From positions 1 to 64,000 of the forward strand of contig NZ_JADPKS010000069.1 of the NCBI RefSeq assembly GCF_023074175.1: a stretch of DNA of 64,000 bases, in the 5' to 3' direction. Position numbers and translations under genes: made by a program. This DNA is from Bradyrhizobium sp. 139 (GTDB lineage: Bacteria > Pseudomonadota > Alphaproteobacteria > Rhizobiales > Xanthobacteraceae). This document shows positions 15,685-23,877 of the stretch, in pieces (position 1 is the stretch's first letter; each line of letters begins with the position of its first letter). A model generated the notes under the pieces. The model ran no database searches. It saw only the letters and a program-made list of their open reading frames with translations, and was not told where the DNA came from.

Positions 15685-15698
15685 TCCGCTGAGACGAG

Positions 15699-15726
15699 AG
15701 GCCCGCCGGTTCACGCTGGCGGGCCT
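15699..15726. terminator. Hairpin between convergent small genes near attR
   Basis: AGGCCCGCC (15699-15707) pairs perfectly with GGCGGGCCT (15718-15726) around a ten-base loop. There is no long T-run, but its location right after the last plus-strand gene, and at the end of a minus-strand small gene, fits a bidirectional terminator. Confidence 0.5.
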
Positions 15727-15845
15727 GCTCCGTTCTCATCTGCTTCGCAGCGTCGCTTCACGCGCTCCCTCCACAGAATGACAACGAACAGCACGGCGCC
15801 TATGGCGGCCTGGCCGGCGAACGCGACCAACAGAGCGCGAAGCAT
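15711..15845 (-). CDS. Single-pass small membrane protein
   Basis: A 44-codon frame from ATG 15845 has GGGAGAG five bases upstream. It encodes a hydrophobic helix (LVAFAGQAAIGAVLFVVILW) followed by a basic tail (RERVKRRC), the typical layout of a small single-span protein with its C-terminus in the cytoplasm. Its end lies in the loop of the terminator-like hairpin. Function unknown. Confidence 0.45.
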   Translation of the reverse strand: MLRALLVAFAGQAAIGAVLFVVILWRERVKRRCEADENGAGPPA

Positions 15846-15857
15846 CAATGCTCTCCC

Positions 15858-15875
15858 GTGTGCATGGTGTGTGCA
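15858..15875. repeat. Island repeat box, copy 3 (variant)
   Basis: GTGTGCATGGTGTGTGCA differs from the left-end and internal boxes only in the three bases between the TGTGCAT and TGTGCA halves. It lies 62 bases from attR, mirroring the box near attL, which fits an integrase arm site. Confidence 0.45.
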
Positions 15876-15936
15876 CGCGAGATTTTACAGATTAGAAGAG
15901 GGGGCTTAAATTTTCTGCTAAGTATTTGTTTTTGCT

Positions 15937-15982
15937 TGGTGAGCGCGCTGGGGCTCGAACCCAGGACCCCGTGATTAAAAGT
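15937..15982. repeat. attR: right 46-bp copy, inside the intact tRNA-Lys
   Basis: This is the right-hand copy of the 46-bp repeat. It forms the 3' part of the complete tRNA-Lys gene, so after integration the tRNA is rebuilt with element-supplied 3' sequence, as is usual for tyrosine-integrase islands. Confidence 0.9.
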
Positions 15983-16012
15983 CACGTGCTCTACCGGCTG
16001 AGCTACGCGCTC
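15937..16012 (-). tRNA. tRNA-Lys (anticodon TTT)
   Basis: On the minus strand the 76-nt gene folds as a full cloverleaf. The acceptor stem GAGCGCG pairs with CGCGCTC, the D-arm region starts GCTCAGC, the anticodon arm is CGTGA-CTTTTAA-TCACG with anticodon TTT, the T-loop reads GTTCGAG, and CCA is encoded. Its 3' part is the 46-bp attachment sequence of the neighbouring island. The intact gene is the right-hand copy; the left copy at 343-388 is a fragment. Confidence 0.95.
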
Positions 16013-16336
16013 CCATGGCCGCTGATGGCTTTGCGATCGCCATCGTCTTCGGACATTCGAGAAGCATGTCTTGCCGCTACGCGTCACTTGCATCGCGGGG
16101 AAAACCGGCTGTTTCCGGATCATGCTTTCGGCCCGCGCTGTGTAGGGGGATGGGGCGCCGAGGTCAATAGCAGGGGTGGCTGCCAAAACTCGCGGCAGGG
16201 GCGGGGATTTTCTCGCGGTATCCGCGGCTTAGGTCCGGATTTTCAACCCGATTGGCGGGGTGTCATCCGCGGCGAACTGCGGGGATAGCGTGCCGGCGCG
16301 AAGGGAGGAGCCTGCCGGATGAGCTCGGCCTGCATG
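16013..16336. other. Intergenic region upstream of tRNA-Lys
   Basis: This 324-bp gap contains no frame I would call a gene. It must hold the promoter of the minus-strand tRNA-Lys gene, though no clear -35/-10 pair stands out. Confidence 0.4.
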
Positions 16337-16437
16337 GTTCGAGACGCCCGCTTTGGCGGGCTCCTCACCACGAGGGTTTATCTCGCAGCAAAACGCGACT
16401 TCATCCTGAGGGCCCGCCGTCGGCGGGCGTCTCGAAC
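16337..16437. repeat. 101-bp palindromic intergenic repeat
   Basis: The ends are perfect 15-base inverted repeats (GTTCGAGACGCCCGC and GCGGGCGTCTCGAAC). The interior holds more short palindromes (CCCGCCGTCGGCGGG). This matches a type of interspersed element often found between genes in Bradyrhizobium. It follows the end of ndvB and may act as a terminator. Confidence 0.6.
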
Positions 16438-16461
16438 GATGTGCCGCGGGCGACGGCAGCG

Positions 16462-19128
16462 TCACTTCGCCTCCCGCCGGACCTCGTTCGGCACCGGCTG
16501 CGGCGTGCCGGGGGCCGGCAGTGCGACCGGGCGCAGGCCGATCAGTTCGGCCGTGCGGACCGCGCTGTCGCGCCAGAACTGGAACGAGTTGATGCGGCTG
16601 AGCTCGAGAATGGCGATCGCGACCGCAGCCAGGAAGGGCAGGCTTTGCAGCACCAGCACGCCGGCGAAGATGTAGATCTCGGTGATCTGCCGAAAGCTGT
16701 TGGAGGCGATCAGGACGCCGGATCCGATCAGCAGCAGGGCGCCGATGACGGCCTCCCAGAACGCCTGGAACTCGATCGACATCCTGGACAGGCCGCCCTT
16801 GGAGGTGCGCGCGAATGCAATGTGCTCGGTGATCAATCCTTGCGCGACTGCGCGCGACACCGTCCACTGCACGCTCATTGCGGCGATCATGGCGCCCAGC
16901 ATCTGGCCGGGTTTGATCGCGACGCGCAGCCGGTACATCGACAGGAAGTGCGCGAGCGAGACGATGAAGGCGCCGATGATCGGCAGCGTCAAAATCTTGT
17001 CGGGGATGGCGATGTCGGCAAAGGCGACGATCGGCACCCAAATGAGATTGAGCAGCGCCACCACCACGCCGAGGCTTTCGGCGCCAAGCCAGTTCAGCCA
17101 GCCGAGACCATATTCGCGCTTCTGGTCGGGCGTCAGCCGGCTCGCGCCCGGCAGGAAGCGACGCCAATGCTTCTTCACGATCTGGAGGCCGCCATAGGCC
17201 CAGCGGTGACGCTGCTTCTTGAAGGCCTCGTAGGTGTCCGGGAGCAGGCCCTGGCCATAGCGGTGATTGGTGTAGTGGGTGGTCCAGCCGAGCTCCTGGA
17301 TCGCAAGGCCGAGATCGCTGTCCTCGCAGATCGTGTCGCTTGACCAGCCGCCGGCCATGTCCATCGCGGCGCGGCGGATCAGACACATCGTGCCGTGCAC
17401 GATGATGCCGTTGGTCTCGTTGCGCTGGACCATGCCGATGTCGAAGAAGCCGGCATATTCGCCGTTCATGATGTAGTGCATGATCGACAGGTCGCCGTCG
17501 CGATGCTCCTGCGGCGCCTGCACGAGGCCGACGTGCGGGTCGGCGAAAGCCGGCACGAGGTCCTTCAGCCAGTCGGGATCGACGACATAGTCGGCATCGA
17601 GGATGCCGATGATCTCGGCATCCGCGGCGGTACGCTCCATCGCGATGCGCAGCGCGCCGGCCTTGAAGCCCTGCACCTTCTCGGCATTGATGAACTTGAA
17701 GCGTTCACCGAGCGCGCGGCAATGGTCCTGGATCGGCTGCCAGAACGCGGGGTCCGGCGTGTTGTTGATGATGACGACGCATTCGTAGTTCGGATAGTTT
17801 AGCCGCGACAGCGCATCGAGCGTCTGCTTCAGCATCTCGACCGGCTCGAAATAGGCGGGGATGTGGATCGAGACCTTCGGGTAGTAATTCTCGGGCACGT
17901 TCTCGACCGGCTTGCTCTTGGAGAGCAGCCGCTGCGGCGGCCGGCCCAAAGCCACCGCCGCGATCTCGTCGATGCGCGCCATCGCGATGAGGACGAGGGG
18001 AACAAGCAGGATCATGCCGAGCGTCAGCGCGAAGGCCGAGCCGAAGATGAAATAGTGTCCGTTCCAGAATGCGAACACGGTCGCGGCCCAGGCGCCGACG
18101 CCATTGGCGGTCGCCGACAGCAGGAACGCCTGCCTGGCGGTCGGCTGCTCCAGCCGCAGGATCGGCAGCGACAACAGGATGCCGACCAGCAGCGCAACTC
18201 CCATCAGCTTCCAGTAGTCGGGGTTTTCCACCGGGCCGGTCCAGGCGAATTTCGGCTCGCGACTGGCGTTGAGGATGCCCCAGTACGGGCCGACGCCGCC
18301 TTCGAAGAACTTCCAGGGCTGATCGATGGCTTCGACGATGTTGTATTCCATGCCGATGGCTTCGGCGCGGCTGACGAAGTTGCGCAAGGTCAGCGCCTGC
18401 TGGAACGGACCGGGCTCGGCGTTGCGCAAATTATAACCCTGGCTCGGCCAGCCGAACTCGGCAATCACGATGCGCTTGCCGGGGAACAGATTGCGCAGGA
18501 GATTGTAACGGTCGACGGCCTGGTCGACCGCCTGGTCCGAGCGGAAGTTTTCCCAATAGGGCAGCACGTGGGCGGCGATGAAGTCGACGTTGGAGGCGAG
18601 GTCGGGATTGTCGCGCCAGATGTTCCAGATCTCGCCGGTCGTGACGGGCACGCGCACCGCGCCCTTGACCTTCTTGATCATCTCGATGAGGTCTTCGACC
18701 TTCTGCTCGCCGCGGTAGATCACCTCGTTGCCGACGACGACGCCGTTGACGTTGCTGTTCTTGCGGGCGAGCTCGATGGCGGCCTTGATCTCGCGCTCGT
18801 TGCGGTCCTTGTCCTTGTCGATCCAGGCGCCGACGGTGACCTTGAGGCCGAACTCGGCCGCGATCGGCGGCACCAGCTCGACGCCGCCGGTGGACGAATA
18901 GAGACGGATCGCGCGCGTCATGGTCGACAGCGTCTTCAGGTCGGCGCGGATTTTCTCGACAGTCGGAATGTTGTCGATGTCAGGGTGGGCCGCGCCTTCG
19001 AACGGCGCGTAGGAGACGCTCGGCAACAGGCCCTTGAAGTCGGGCGCGGGTTCCTTGTCGCGCAGGACTCCCCAGATGCCCGCGTGGAGCGCGGTCACGA
19101 GCAACAAAACGGCGGCGACAACGCGCAT
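16462..19128 (-). CDS. ndvB: Beta-(1,3),(1,6)-glucan synthase: GH17 domain fused to GT2
   Basis: This 888-residue membrane enzyme resembles Bradyrhizobium NdvB, which makes cyclic beta-(1,3),(1,6)-glucans in the cell envelope for osmotic adaptation and nodule development. Residues 35-240 form a GH17-type domain with the expected acid (E135 in VVGNEVIYRG) and nucleophile (E224 in VIAEFGWPS). Transmembrane segments follow near residues 310-390. A GT2 domain runs from about 420 to 680 with VSIHIPAYFEP, ILDADYVVDPDW, CEDSDLGLAIQELGW and QRHRWAYGG, that is, all four catalytic motifs. Several C-terminal membrane helices complete it. It lies downstream of the ndvD-like gene on the same strand. Confidence 0.85.
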   Translation of the reverse strand: MRVVAAVLLLVTALHAGIWGVLRDKEPAPDFKGLLPSVSYAPFEGAAHPDIDNIPTVEKIRADLKTLSTMTRAIRLYSSTGGVELVPPIAAEFGLKVTVGAWIDKDKDRNEREIKAAIELARKNSNVNGVVVGNEVIYRGEQKVEDLIEMIKKVKGAVRVPVTTGEIWNIWRDNPDLASNVDFIAAHVLPYWENFRSDQAVDQAVDRYNLLRNLFPGKRIVIAEFGWPSQGYNLRNAEPGPFQQALTLRNFVSRAEAIGMEYNIVEAIDQPWKFFEGGVGPYWGILNASREPKFAWTGPVENPDYWKLMGVALLVGILLSLPILRLEQPTARQAFLLSATANGVGAWAATVFAFWNGHYFIFGSAFALTLGMILLVPLVLIAMARIDEIAAVALGRPPQRLLSKSKPVENVPENYYPKVSIHIPAYFEPVEMLKQTLDALSRLNYPNYECVVIINNTPDPAFWQPIQDHCRALGERFKFINAEKVQGFKAGALRIAMERTAADAEIIGILDADYVVDPDWLKDLVPAFADPHVGLVQAPQEHRDGDLSIMHYIMNGEYAGFFDIGMVQRNETNGIIVHGTMCLIRRAAMDMAGGWSSDTICEDSDLGLAIQELGWTTHYTNHRYGQGLLPDTYEAFKKQRHRWAYGGLQIVKKHWRRFLPGASRLTPDQKREYGLGWLNWLGAESLGVVVALLNLIWVPIVAFADIAIPDKILTLPIIGAFIVSLAHFLSMYRLRVAIKPGQMLGAMIAAMSVQWTVSRAVAQGLITEHIAFARTSKGGLSRMSIEFQAFWEAVIGALLLIGSGVLIASNSFRQITEIYIFAGVLVLQSLPFLAAVAIAILELSRINSFQFWRDSAVRTAELIGLRPVALPAPGTPQPVPNEVRREAK

Positions 19129-19342
19129 CGCGGCAAAACCAAAAGGGGCTGAGGTGGCAGGGAAGCGGATCCGACCCCGAAATCCGACCGAGTCCGCGGC
19201 AAATGGAGCATACCTCTGCCGCGCGGTTTCACAACTGTCACGGCCTCATGACCTTATGAGGGCATGGCAGTTGTGGAATGTGCGGCAGTGCCAACCGGTT
19301 CTATCGCCGATCGTTCCTGAACGGCAGCTGAAACGATCGCGG

Positions 19343-19939
19343 CTATTTCGAGGGCGCCGGTGTCGGGCTTGCCGCAGGCGAAGGGCTCGCGGCCGGCTGC
19401 GGGGCTTGCGAATTGCCTGACGTCGGCGCCGTCGCCTGCGAGGCGCTGGCGGCTGCCTGCTGCGGCTGCGATGCCGGGTTGATCCAACAAGCGTGCACGC
19501 GGCTGTCCAGGGTCTCGGCGACCTTGGGATCGATCTGGCCGCCAAAGCGGGTCAGGCAGCGGAAGGCGGCCTGGATGTGGCCGCCGGGGCAGCCGAAGCG
19601 ATCGTAGAGGTCGAGATGGCGGAACGCGGTATCGAGGTCATCCCGCCACATCAGCCGCACCACGCGCCGGCCGAGCCAGACGCATTCGGGGTTGCCGGCC
19701 GGGCCGCTGATGACCTGGGCTGCTTCGGCGAACTCGTCGGTGCGGCGCTGGTTCTGGGCGGCGTCCTTGGCGGCGGCATCGGCGGGCTGGGCGGCTGCCT
19801 TGCCCTGGTCCGGGGCGGGCGTGCCGCTCTGGGCGGAGGCGCCACCGAGACCGACCATGACGAGCACGGAGGAGACGGCCAAGGTGGCGGCGAACTGCCG
19901 CAGGATCGCATTTCGTAACTCGAACACCCGTTGCCGCAT
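19343..19939 (-). CDS. ndvD: Secreted protein of the glucan locus (NdvD-like)
   Basis: The 198-residue protein has a signal peptide (ILRQFAATLAVSSVLVMVGLGGASA) and a central conserved block: NPECVWLGRRVVRLMWRDDLDTAF, HLDLYDRFGCPGGHIQ and AFRCLTRFG. Ala/Pro/Gln-rich low-complexity tails flank the block. Its place between ndvB and ndvC matches the third glucan gene, ndvD, described in Bradyrhizobium japonicum, whose product is needed for glucan synthesis with unclear biochemical role. Four Cys residues in the block could form disulfides in the periplasm. The symbol rests on context more than on sequence. Confidence 0.6.
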   Translation of the reverse strand: MRQRVFELRNAILRQFAATLAVSSVLVMVGLGGASAQSGTPAPDQGKAAAQPADAAAKDAAQNQRRTDEFAEAAQVISGPAGNPECVWLGRRVVRLMWRDDLDTAFRHLDLYDRFGCPGGHIQAAFRCLTRFGGQIDPKVAETLDSRVHACWINPASQPQQAAASASQATAPTSGNSQAPQPAASPSPAASPTPAPSK

Positions 19940-20247
19940 GAATTCCCCAATGATCAGCTGACCGTCCGCGTCAGGACCTCGCGGACCCGCCGGTGATGGC
20001 GTCCAAATGGGTCTCCAATGCGGCGGAAAAGTCCTCCCGAGTCCATGACCTGAATTTCAAATTTTGTCCAGCAAAGTCACGATCCTAGGCCACTGTCGAA
20101 CGGCCGCAGGTAAATTCCTCAGGGGAGGGAGGGATCCATTCCGGACACCCCCCTTGGCAGACGGCTTGCGAGCAGGTAATCGACGGCCCTTCGCGGAGGA
20201 CGGAACCAATTTCTCTTCGTACGCCACTGGCGCTTCTGCTCGTTTCA
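19940..20247. other. Divergent region between ndvD-like gene and ndvC
   Basis: This 308-bp gap should hold the two divergent promoters of the glucan locus. No strong -35/-10 pair is obvious. The frame of ndvC stays open back to 20089, so part of it may be coding. GGAGGA occurs near 20195. Confidence 0.4.
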
Positions 20248-21825
20248 TTGGGTGCGATTGCTGCCGTGTGGTGGTGGCTGGCCACGCCGATCACGCTTGC
20301 GCGCGCGCCTATCGATCCGAGCGACAAAGTTCAATGCGTCTCCTACGCGCCGTTCCGCGGCGAGCAGACGCCGCTGAACGCTTGGACCCATATCGAGGCC
20401 GACCAGATCGAGCAGGACCTGCGCCAGCTCAAGGAGATCACCGACTGCGTCCGCACCTATTCGATGGAGAACGGGCTCGACCAGGTGCCGGCGATCGCCG
20501 CCAAGGTCGGCGGGCTGAAGGTGCTCCAGGGCATCTGGCTCTCCAGCAACCGCACCAAGAATTTCGAACAGGTCGCGCTCGCCGTCCGCCTCACCAAGGA
20601 TTTCCCCGGCATCATCACCACGCTTGTCGTCGGCAACGAGGTGCTGCTGCGCGGCGAGATGACGACGGCGGACCTCGTCTCCATCATCCGTTCGGTGAAG
20701 GCGCAGGTCAGCGTGCCCGTCACCTATGCCGACGTCTGGGAGTTCTGGCTCAGGCATCGCGAGGTCTATGACGCCGTCGACTTCGTCACGATCCACATCC
20801 TGCCCTATTGGGAAGACGTTCCGGTCCGCGCGAAATTCGCAGCAAGCCATGTCGAGGCGATCCGTGAGCGCATGGCGGTGGCGTTTCCGGGCAAGGAAAT
20901 TCTGATCGGCGAAACCGGCTGGCCCAGCGAAGGGCGCATGCGCGAGGGCGCGCTGCCGTCGCGCACCAACCAGGCGCGCGTCGTCTCGGAAATCCTGAGC
21001 CTGGCGAAGGCGCAGAAGTTCCGCGTCAATTTGATCGAGTCCTACGACCAGCCCTGGAAGCGCAAGCTGGAAGGCACCGTCGGCGGCTATTGGGGACTCT
21101 ATGACTCGGTGCGCCGGAGCCTGAAATATCCGCCGGGCGAGCCGATCAGCAATTTCCCGTACTGGAAATGGTACATGGGCGCGGGCATGGGCCTCTGCGT
21201 GCTGGTGTTCGCGGTCGCCGGCCTCACGCTGCGTCGGCGGCCGTGGACGCCGCGCTTCTCGGCCTGGCTCGGCGTCGGTATCTCGGCGACCTCAGCAGGC
21301 ATCCTGCTCGGGATCGGCGCCGACAAGATGTACTATGAGAGCTACGGCGTGGCCGGCTGGCTGCACTGGGGCGCGCTGCTTCTGGCCGGTATCCTGTCGC
21401 CGATCTTCTGCGCGCAGGCGATAGTGATCGGCCGCAGCCTTCCGACATTCCTCGATCTGCTCGGCCCGAGCGAGGGACGGAAATGGTCAAAACTCACGGC
21501 CGTGCTCGGCCTGACGCTGGCGGTGACCGCGGTGATCGCGGCGCAGACCGCGCTCGGCTTCGTGTTCGATCCGCGCTACCACGATTTCCCCTACGCCTCG
21601 CTGACGATGGCGGTGGTGCCGTTCGCGATCCTGATGCTGAACCGGCCGCAGATCGGCCAGCGTCCGATTGCAGAGGCCGTGTTCGCAGGTGTTCTCGCGC
21701 TGGCGGCGGCGTATATTCTTATCAGCGAAGGTCGCGAGAACTGGCAGTCGCTGTGGACCTGCGCGATCTACCTGTTGTTTGCGCTCACGCTGTGGCGGGC
21801 GCGGGCCGAGCAAATCCAAGGATGA
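20248..21825 (+). CDS. ndvC: GH17-family membrane protein of glucan synthesis
   Basis: The 525-residue protein contains a GH17-type domain (about residues 25-260) with E131 in LVVGNEVLLRG and E222 in ILIGETGWPS, followed by about seven hydrophobic segments. B. japonicum NdvC has this build and is implicated in the beta-(1,6) linkages of the glucan. The start is unclear. The computed TTG at 20248 falls inside the N-terminal hydrophobic segment, which in frame extends upstream (RTPLALLLVS). No ATG or GTG exists in the open frame back to the stop at 20086. An ATT at 20209, eight bases after GGAGGA, is a possible rare start. Confidence 0.8.
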   Translation: MGAIAAVWWWLATPITLARAPIDPSDKVQCVSYAPFRGEQTPLNAWTHIEADQIEQDLRQLKEITDCVRTYSMENGLDQVPAIAAKVGGLKVLQGIWLSSNRTKNFEQVALAVRLTKDFPGIITTLVVGNEVLLRGEMTTADLVSIIRSVKAQVSVPVTYADVWEFWLRHREVYDAVDFVTIHILPYWEDVPVRAKFAASHVEAIRERMAVAFPGKEILIGETGWPSEGRMREGALPSRTNQARVVSEILSLAKAQKFRVNLIESYDQPWKRKLEGTVGGYWGLYDSVRRSLKYPPGEPISNFPYWKWYMGAGMGLCVLVFAVAGLTLRRRPWTPRFSAWLGVGISATSAGILLGIGADKMYYESYGVAGWLHWGALLLAGILSPIFCAQAIVIGRSLPTFLDLLGPSEGRKWSKLTAVLGLTLAVTAVIAAQTALGFVFDPRYHDFPYASLTMAVVPFAILMLNRPQIGQRPIAEAVFAGVLALAAAYILISEGRENWQSLWTCAIYLLFALTLWRARAEQIQG

Positions 21826-22165
21826 GCAGACCGATCGCCAGCCCCGACAGCACGACATTGTAGAGCACGATGCCGAGGCCGGCGGCGACGATGCCGACGG
21901 TGAGCAGCACGATCGACGGTCGCATCAGATTCAGCGTCGCCACCACCAGCGCGACGATTCCGAACACCGAATTCTTGAACAGCACCGTCGAGACCGAGCG
22001 CGCCTTGCAGATCAGGGTCTGAAGCCCGGCATCGCAGGCGAGCCCGACAGTCGAGTTTTCGATGCCGAGATAGCGCAGATAGAGCGCATAGCCGACGCTG
22101 GCGAAGCCGACGACGATCAGGAACTGCACCTGGTAGGGCGTGAGGCGGAAGGGCTTTTTTGTCAT
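21785..22165 (-). CDS. Conserved four-helix membrane protein
   Basis: The 126-residue protein from ATG 22165 has four hydrophobic segments (VQFLIVVGFASVGYALYL; NSVFGIVALVVATLNLM; SIVLLTVGIVAAGLGIVLY; LSGLAIGLLILGF) and a conserved-looking LACDAGLQTLICKARSVS loop with two Cys residues. It overlaps the end of ndvC tail to tail by 41 bases. The function is not recognised. Paired Cys residues in a loop between helices suggest a possible disulfide or redox role. Confidence 0.65.
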   Translation of the reverse strand: MTKKPFRLTPYQVQFLIVVGFASVGYALYLRYLGIENSTVGLACDAGLQTLICKARSVSTVLFKNSVFGIVALVVATLNLMRPSIVLLTVGIVAAGLGIVLYNVVLSGLAIGLLILGFARPAPATA

Positions 22166-22331
22166 GGGCGCAATATGGTCGGGAAGGCGCGGGCGGGCAA
22201 CAGGGGAGGCAGATTTTTCTGTTCCCGCGCGCCCGCCGCCAAGCAAAGCGCGCTCCACCATTTTCTCGGGAACGTGCGAGGATTCAACCGGTTCTGCACC
22301 TCGTCAGCTGTTGCATTTCAAGGAGACGAAA

Positions 22332-22478
22332 ATGGAGAAACCAACGCAGGCGCAACTGGACGAACTCAAGAGGCTGAGCAAGGAAGCGCGGGTCGACGAT
22401 TGGTCGGAACTCGTCCAGTCGAAGGACGAGGCCGAGACGCGCATCCGGGACCTCAGGGAAAAAGCACGGATCGAGTAG
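22332..22478 (+). CDS. Small DUF3072-like protein
   Basis: ATG 22332 has a very good ribosome binding site (AAGGAGACGAAA). The 48-residue product (PTQAQLDELKRLSKEARVDD, then KDEAETRIRDLREKA) follows the DUF3072 pattern: a Q-x-x-x-L-x-x-L-s-x-EA helix, then an EA-x-x-RI-x-x-L helix. The family is small, helical and of unknown function, often near stress genes in rhizobia. Confidence 0.65.
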   Translation: MEKPTQAQLDELKRLSKEARVDDWSELVQSKDEAETRIRDLREKARIE

Positions 22479-22524
22479 GTGATTGCCTGCCCGAAGAACC
22501 CCATCGATGGGCGAGGCCACAGCC

Positions 22525-23877
22525 CTATCGTCTGAAGAACGACGACAGCGTCGATCCCGTGGACGCCGTCTCAGGCTTCGCCGGTTGCGCCGCAGGTGCA
22601 GGCGCGGGCGTGGGCGCGGGCTCCTCGCGCTTTGACGAGCGCTTTGAGGAGTAGCTGCGGCGGTGCTTGTCCGGCTTGGCAGCAGGCGCGGGCGCCGGGG
22701 TGCTCTCGGCCTGCGGCACCGAGTCCTGGTTCTTCTCGGCGTTCTTCTCCTGAACCCTGTCCTGAGTCTTTTCCTGCCCCTTGTCCGGGCCGCCGCGCAG
22801 CGACAGGCGCTGGCCGTCGAACACGGTGGTTTCGCAATGGCGGTCGTTCTCGGCAAGGCCCGCGCAGAGCTTTGCGGCGGCGGCAGCGTTGATCAGGGGG
22901 CCGGCACCTAAGCGGAGCTGCATGCCGAGGCCGATATTGCCTTCCTTGATCATGATGATCGGGCGGAGCGCTGCAACTTCCGGATTGGACTTGATCAGGC
23001 CGCGCCAGAGCGCGCGCAGGCCGTCGATCGAGTTGGCACCGCCGACCTCGATCGCAAAGCGCGTCTGCTGAACCGCGATCGCAGGTGATTCACTTTCGGG
23101 CGCCTCAGGCTTGGCTGCTGCCGCGGCGACTTCGGTCGGCGCTGGCGTCGGCTCGGGCTTCTTCTCGGCGGCCTTCTCGGTTGCCTCGGGCTGAATCAGT
23201 TTCGATGCGGCCGGATCGGGCGGCGCCATGATCGACTTGGAGGGCACCAGCGGAAGCATCGGCAGTGCCGAAATCATCGCGGGCGACTGCTGCACGAGCG
23301 AGGCGGCGGCCGCGGTCTGCGGTGGCGGACTTGCCTGCTCCTTTGCAGATTCCTTCGGCGCGTCCTTCGAAGAGTCCTTGGTGGCCTCCGTGCGCGGCTT
23401 GTCGCCGCTGGAGGCCGGCGTCGAGGCGACCGGCGCGACGCTGGGGGCCACGGGCCCGGCATCCTGCGGCTTCGCGGCCGGCGGCGCGCTCTGCTTGGCG
23501 ATGGCCCCCGTGACGGAATCGAAGCCTTGCTCCAGCACGGTGACGCGCGAATAGAGCCGGTCGCGATCGGTGTTCAGCGTCTCGATGGCGGAGGCGAGGC
23601 GGCGGGCCTCGTTCTGGCTTTCCTTGCTCAGCACCTGGAGCCGGTCGGCCTGGCGCGACAGATCGGCCGACGCAACCTGGTCACGATGCCAGCCGAGCTG
23701 GGCCTGATTGGCCATCACGGCCAGCACGACAGCCGCGACGGCGGCCACGCCCCACGAGCCCAGCCGCCACATCATGCGGCGGTCGACTGCGCTTTCCTCG
23801 GCCAAAAGTCCGGAGAACAGCCCGCCGGTCTCGTTGGTCCCGAAGGCGTCCGCCAGTGGGTCGGAATCCTTTGCCAT
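22525..23877 (-). CDS. Single-span protein with coiled coil and SPOR-like C-terminus
   Basis: The 450-residue protein (ATG 23877) has one transmembrane helix near residues 40-60 (GSWGVAAVAAVVLAVMA) and a coiled coil (QADRLQVLSKESQNEARRLASAIETL). A long Ala/Pro/Lys/Glu-rich linker follows, then a folded block FAIEVGGANSIDGLRALWRGL to CETTVFDGQRL. The latter resembles SPOR-type domains, which bind denuded peptidoglycan glycans at division sites. The tail is charged and repetitive. A cell-envelope role is likely; the SPOR assignment is by pattern only. Confidence 0.6.
   Translation of the reverse strand: MAKDSDPLADAFGTNETGGLFSGLLAEESAVDRRMMWRLGSWGVAAVAAVVLAVMANQAQLGWHRDQVASADLSRQADRLQVLSKESQNEARRLASAIETLNTDRDRLYSRVTVLEQGFDSVTGAIAKQSAPPAAKPQDAGPVAPSVAPVASTPASSGDKPRTEATKDSSKDAPKESAKEQASPPPQTAAAASLVQQSPAMISALPMLPLVPSKSIMAPPDPAASKLIQPEATEKAAEKKPEPTPAPTEVAAAAAKPEAPESESPAIAVQQTRFAIEVGGANSIDGLRALWRGLIKSNPEVAALRPIIMIKEGNIGLGMQLRLGAGPLINAAAAAKLCAGLAENDRHCETTVFDGQRLSLRGGPDKGQEKTQDRVQEKNAEKNQDSVPQAESTPAPAPAAKPDKHRRSYSSKRSSKREEPAPTPAPAPAAQPAKPETASTGSTLSSFFRR

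Larger units (their letters stand above)
343..15982. mobile_element. Integrated phage-satellite-like island in tRNA-Lys
   Basis: Perfect 46-bp direct repeats at 343-388 and 15937-15982 bound a block that starts with a tyrosine integrase next to the left repeat. The repeat equals the tRNA-Lys gene from the anticodon loop to the CCA end, a classic integration target. Inside are integrase, excisionase-like, RepA-like ATPase, small terminase, tail-collar, scaffold and capsid genes, nearly all on the plus strand and often overlapping by 4 bases. I found no large terminase, portal, tail-assembly, lysis or repressor gene. The DNA is visibly less GC-rich than the flanking chromosome. It may be a capsid-encoding satellite or a deleted prophage. 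Confidence 0.85.

Noticed and set aside
17863..19152. 429-residue open frame on the plus strand across ndvB
   Set aside because: It is antisense to a gene with complete GH17 motifs; its composition (Asp/Val/Gly/Arg/His repeats) is typical of the reverse strand of GC-rich coding DNA.
20064..20771. 235-residue plus-strand frame overlapping the start of ndvC
   Set aside because: It is an Arg/His/Ala-rich shifted frame; the ndvC frame carries the GH17 motifs.
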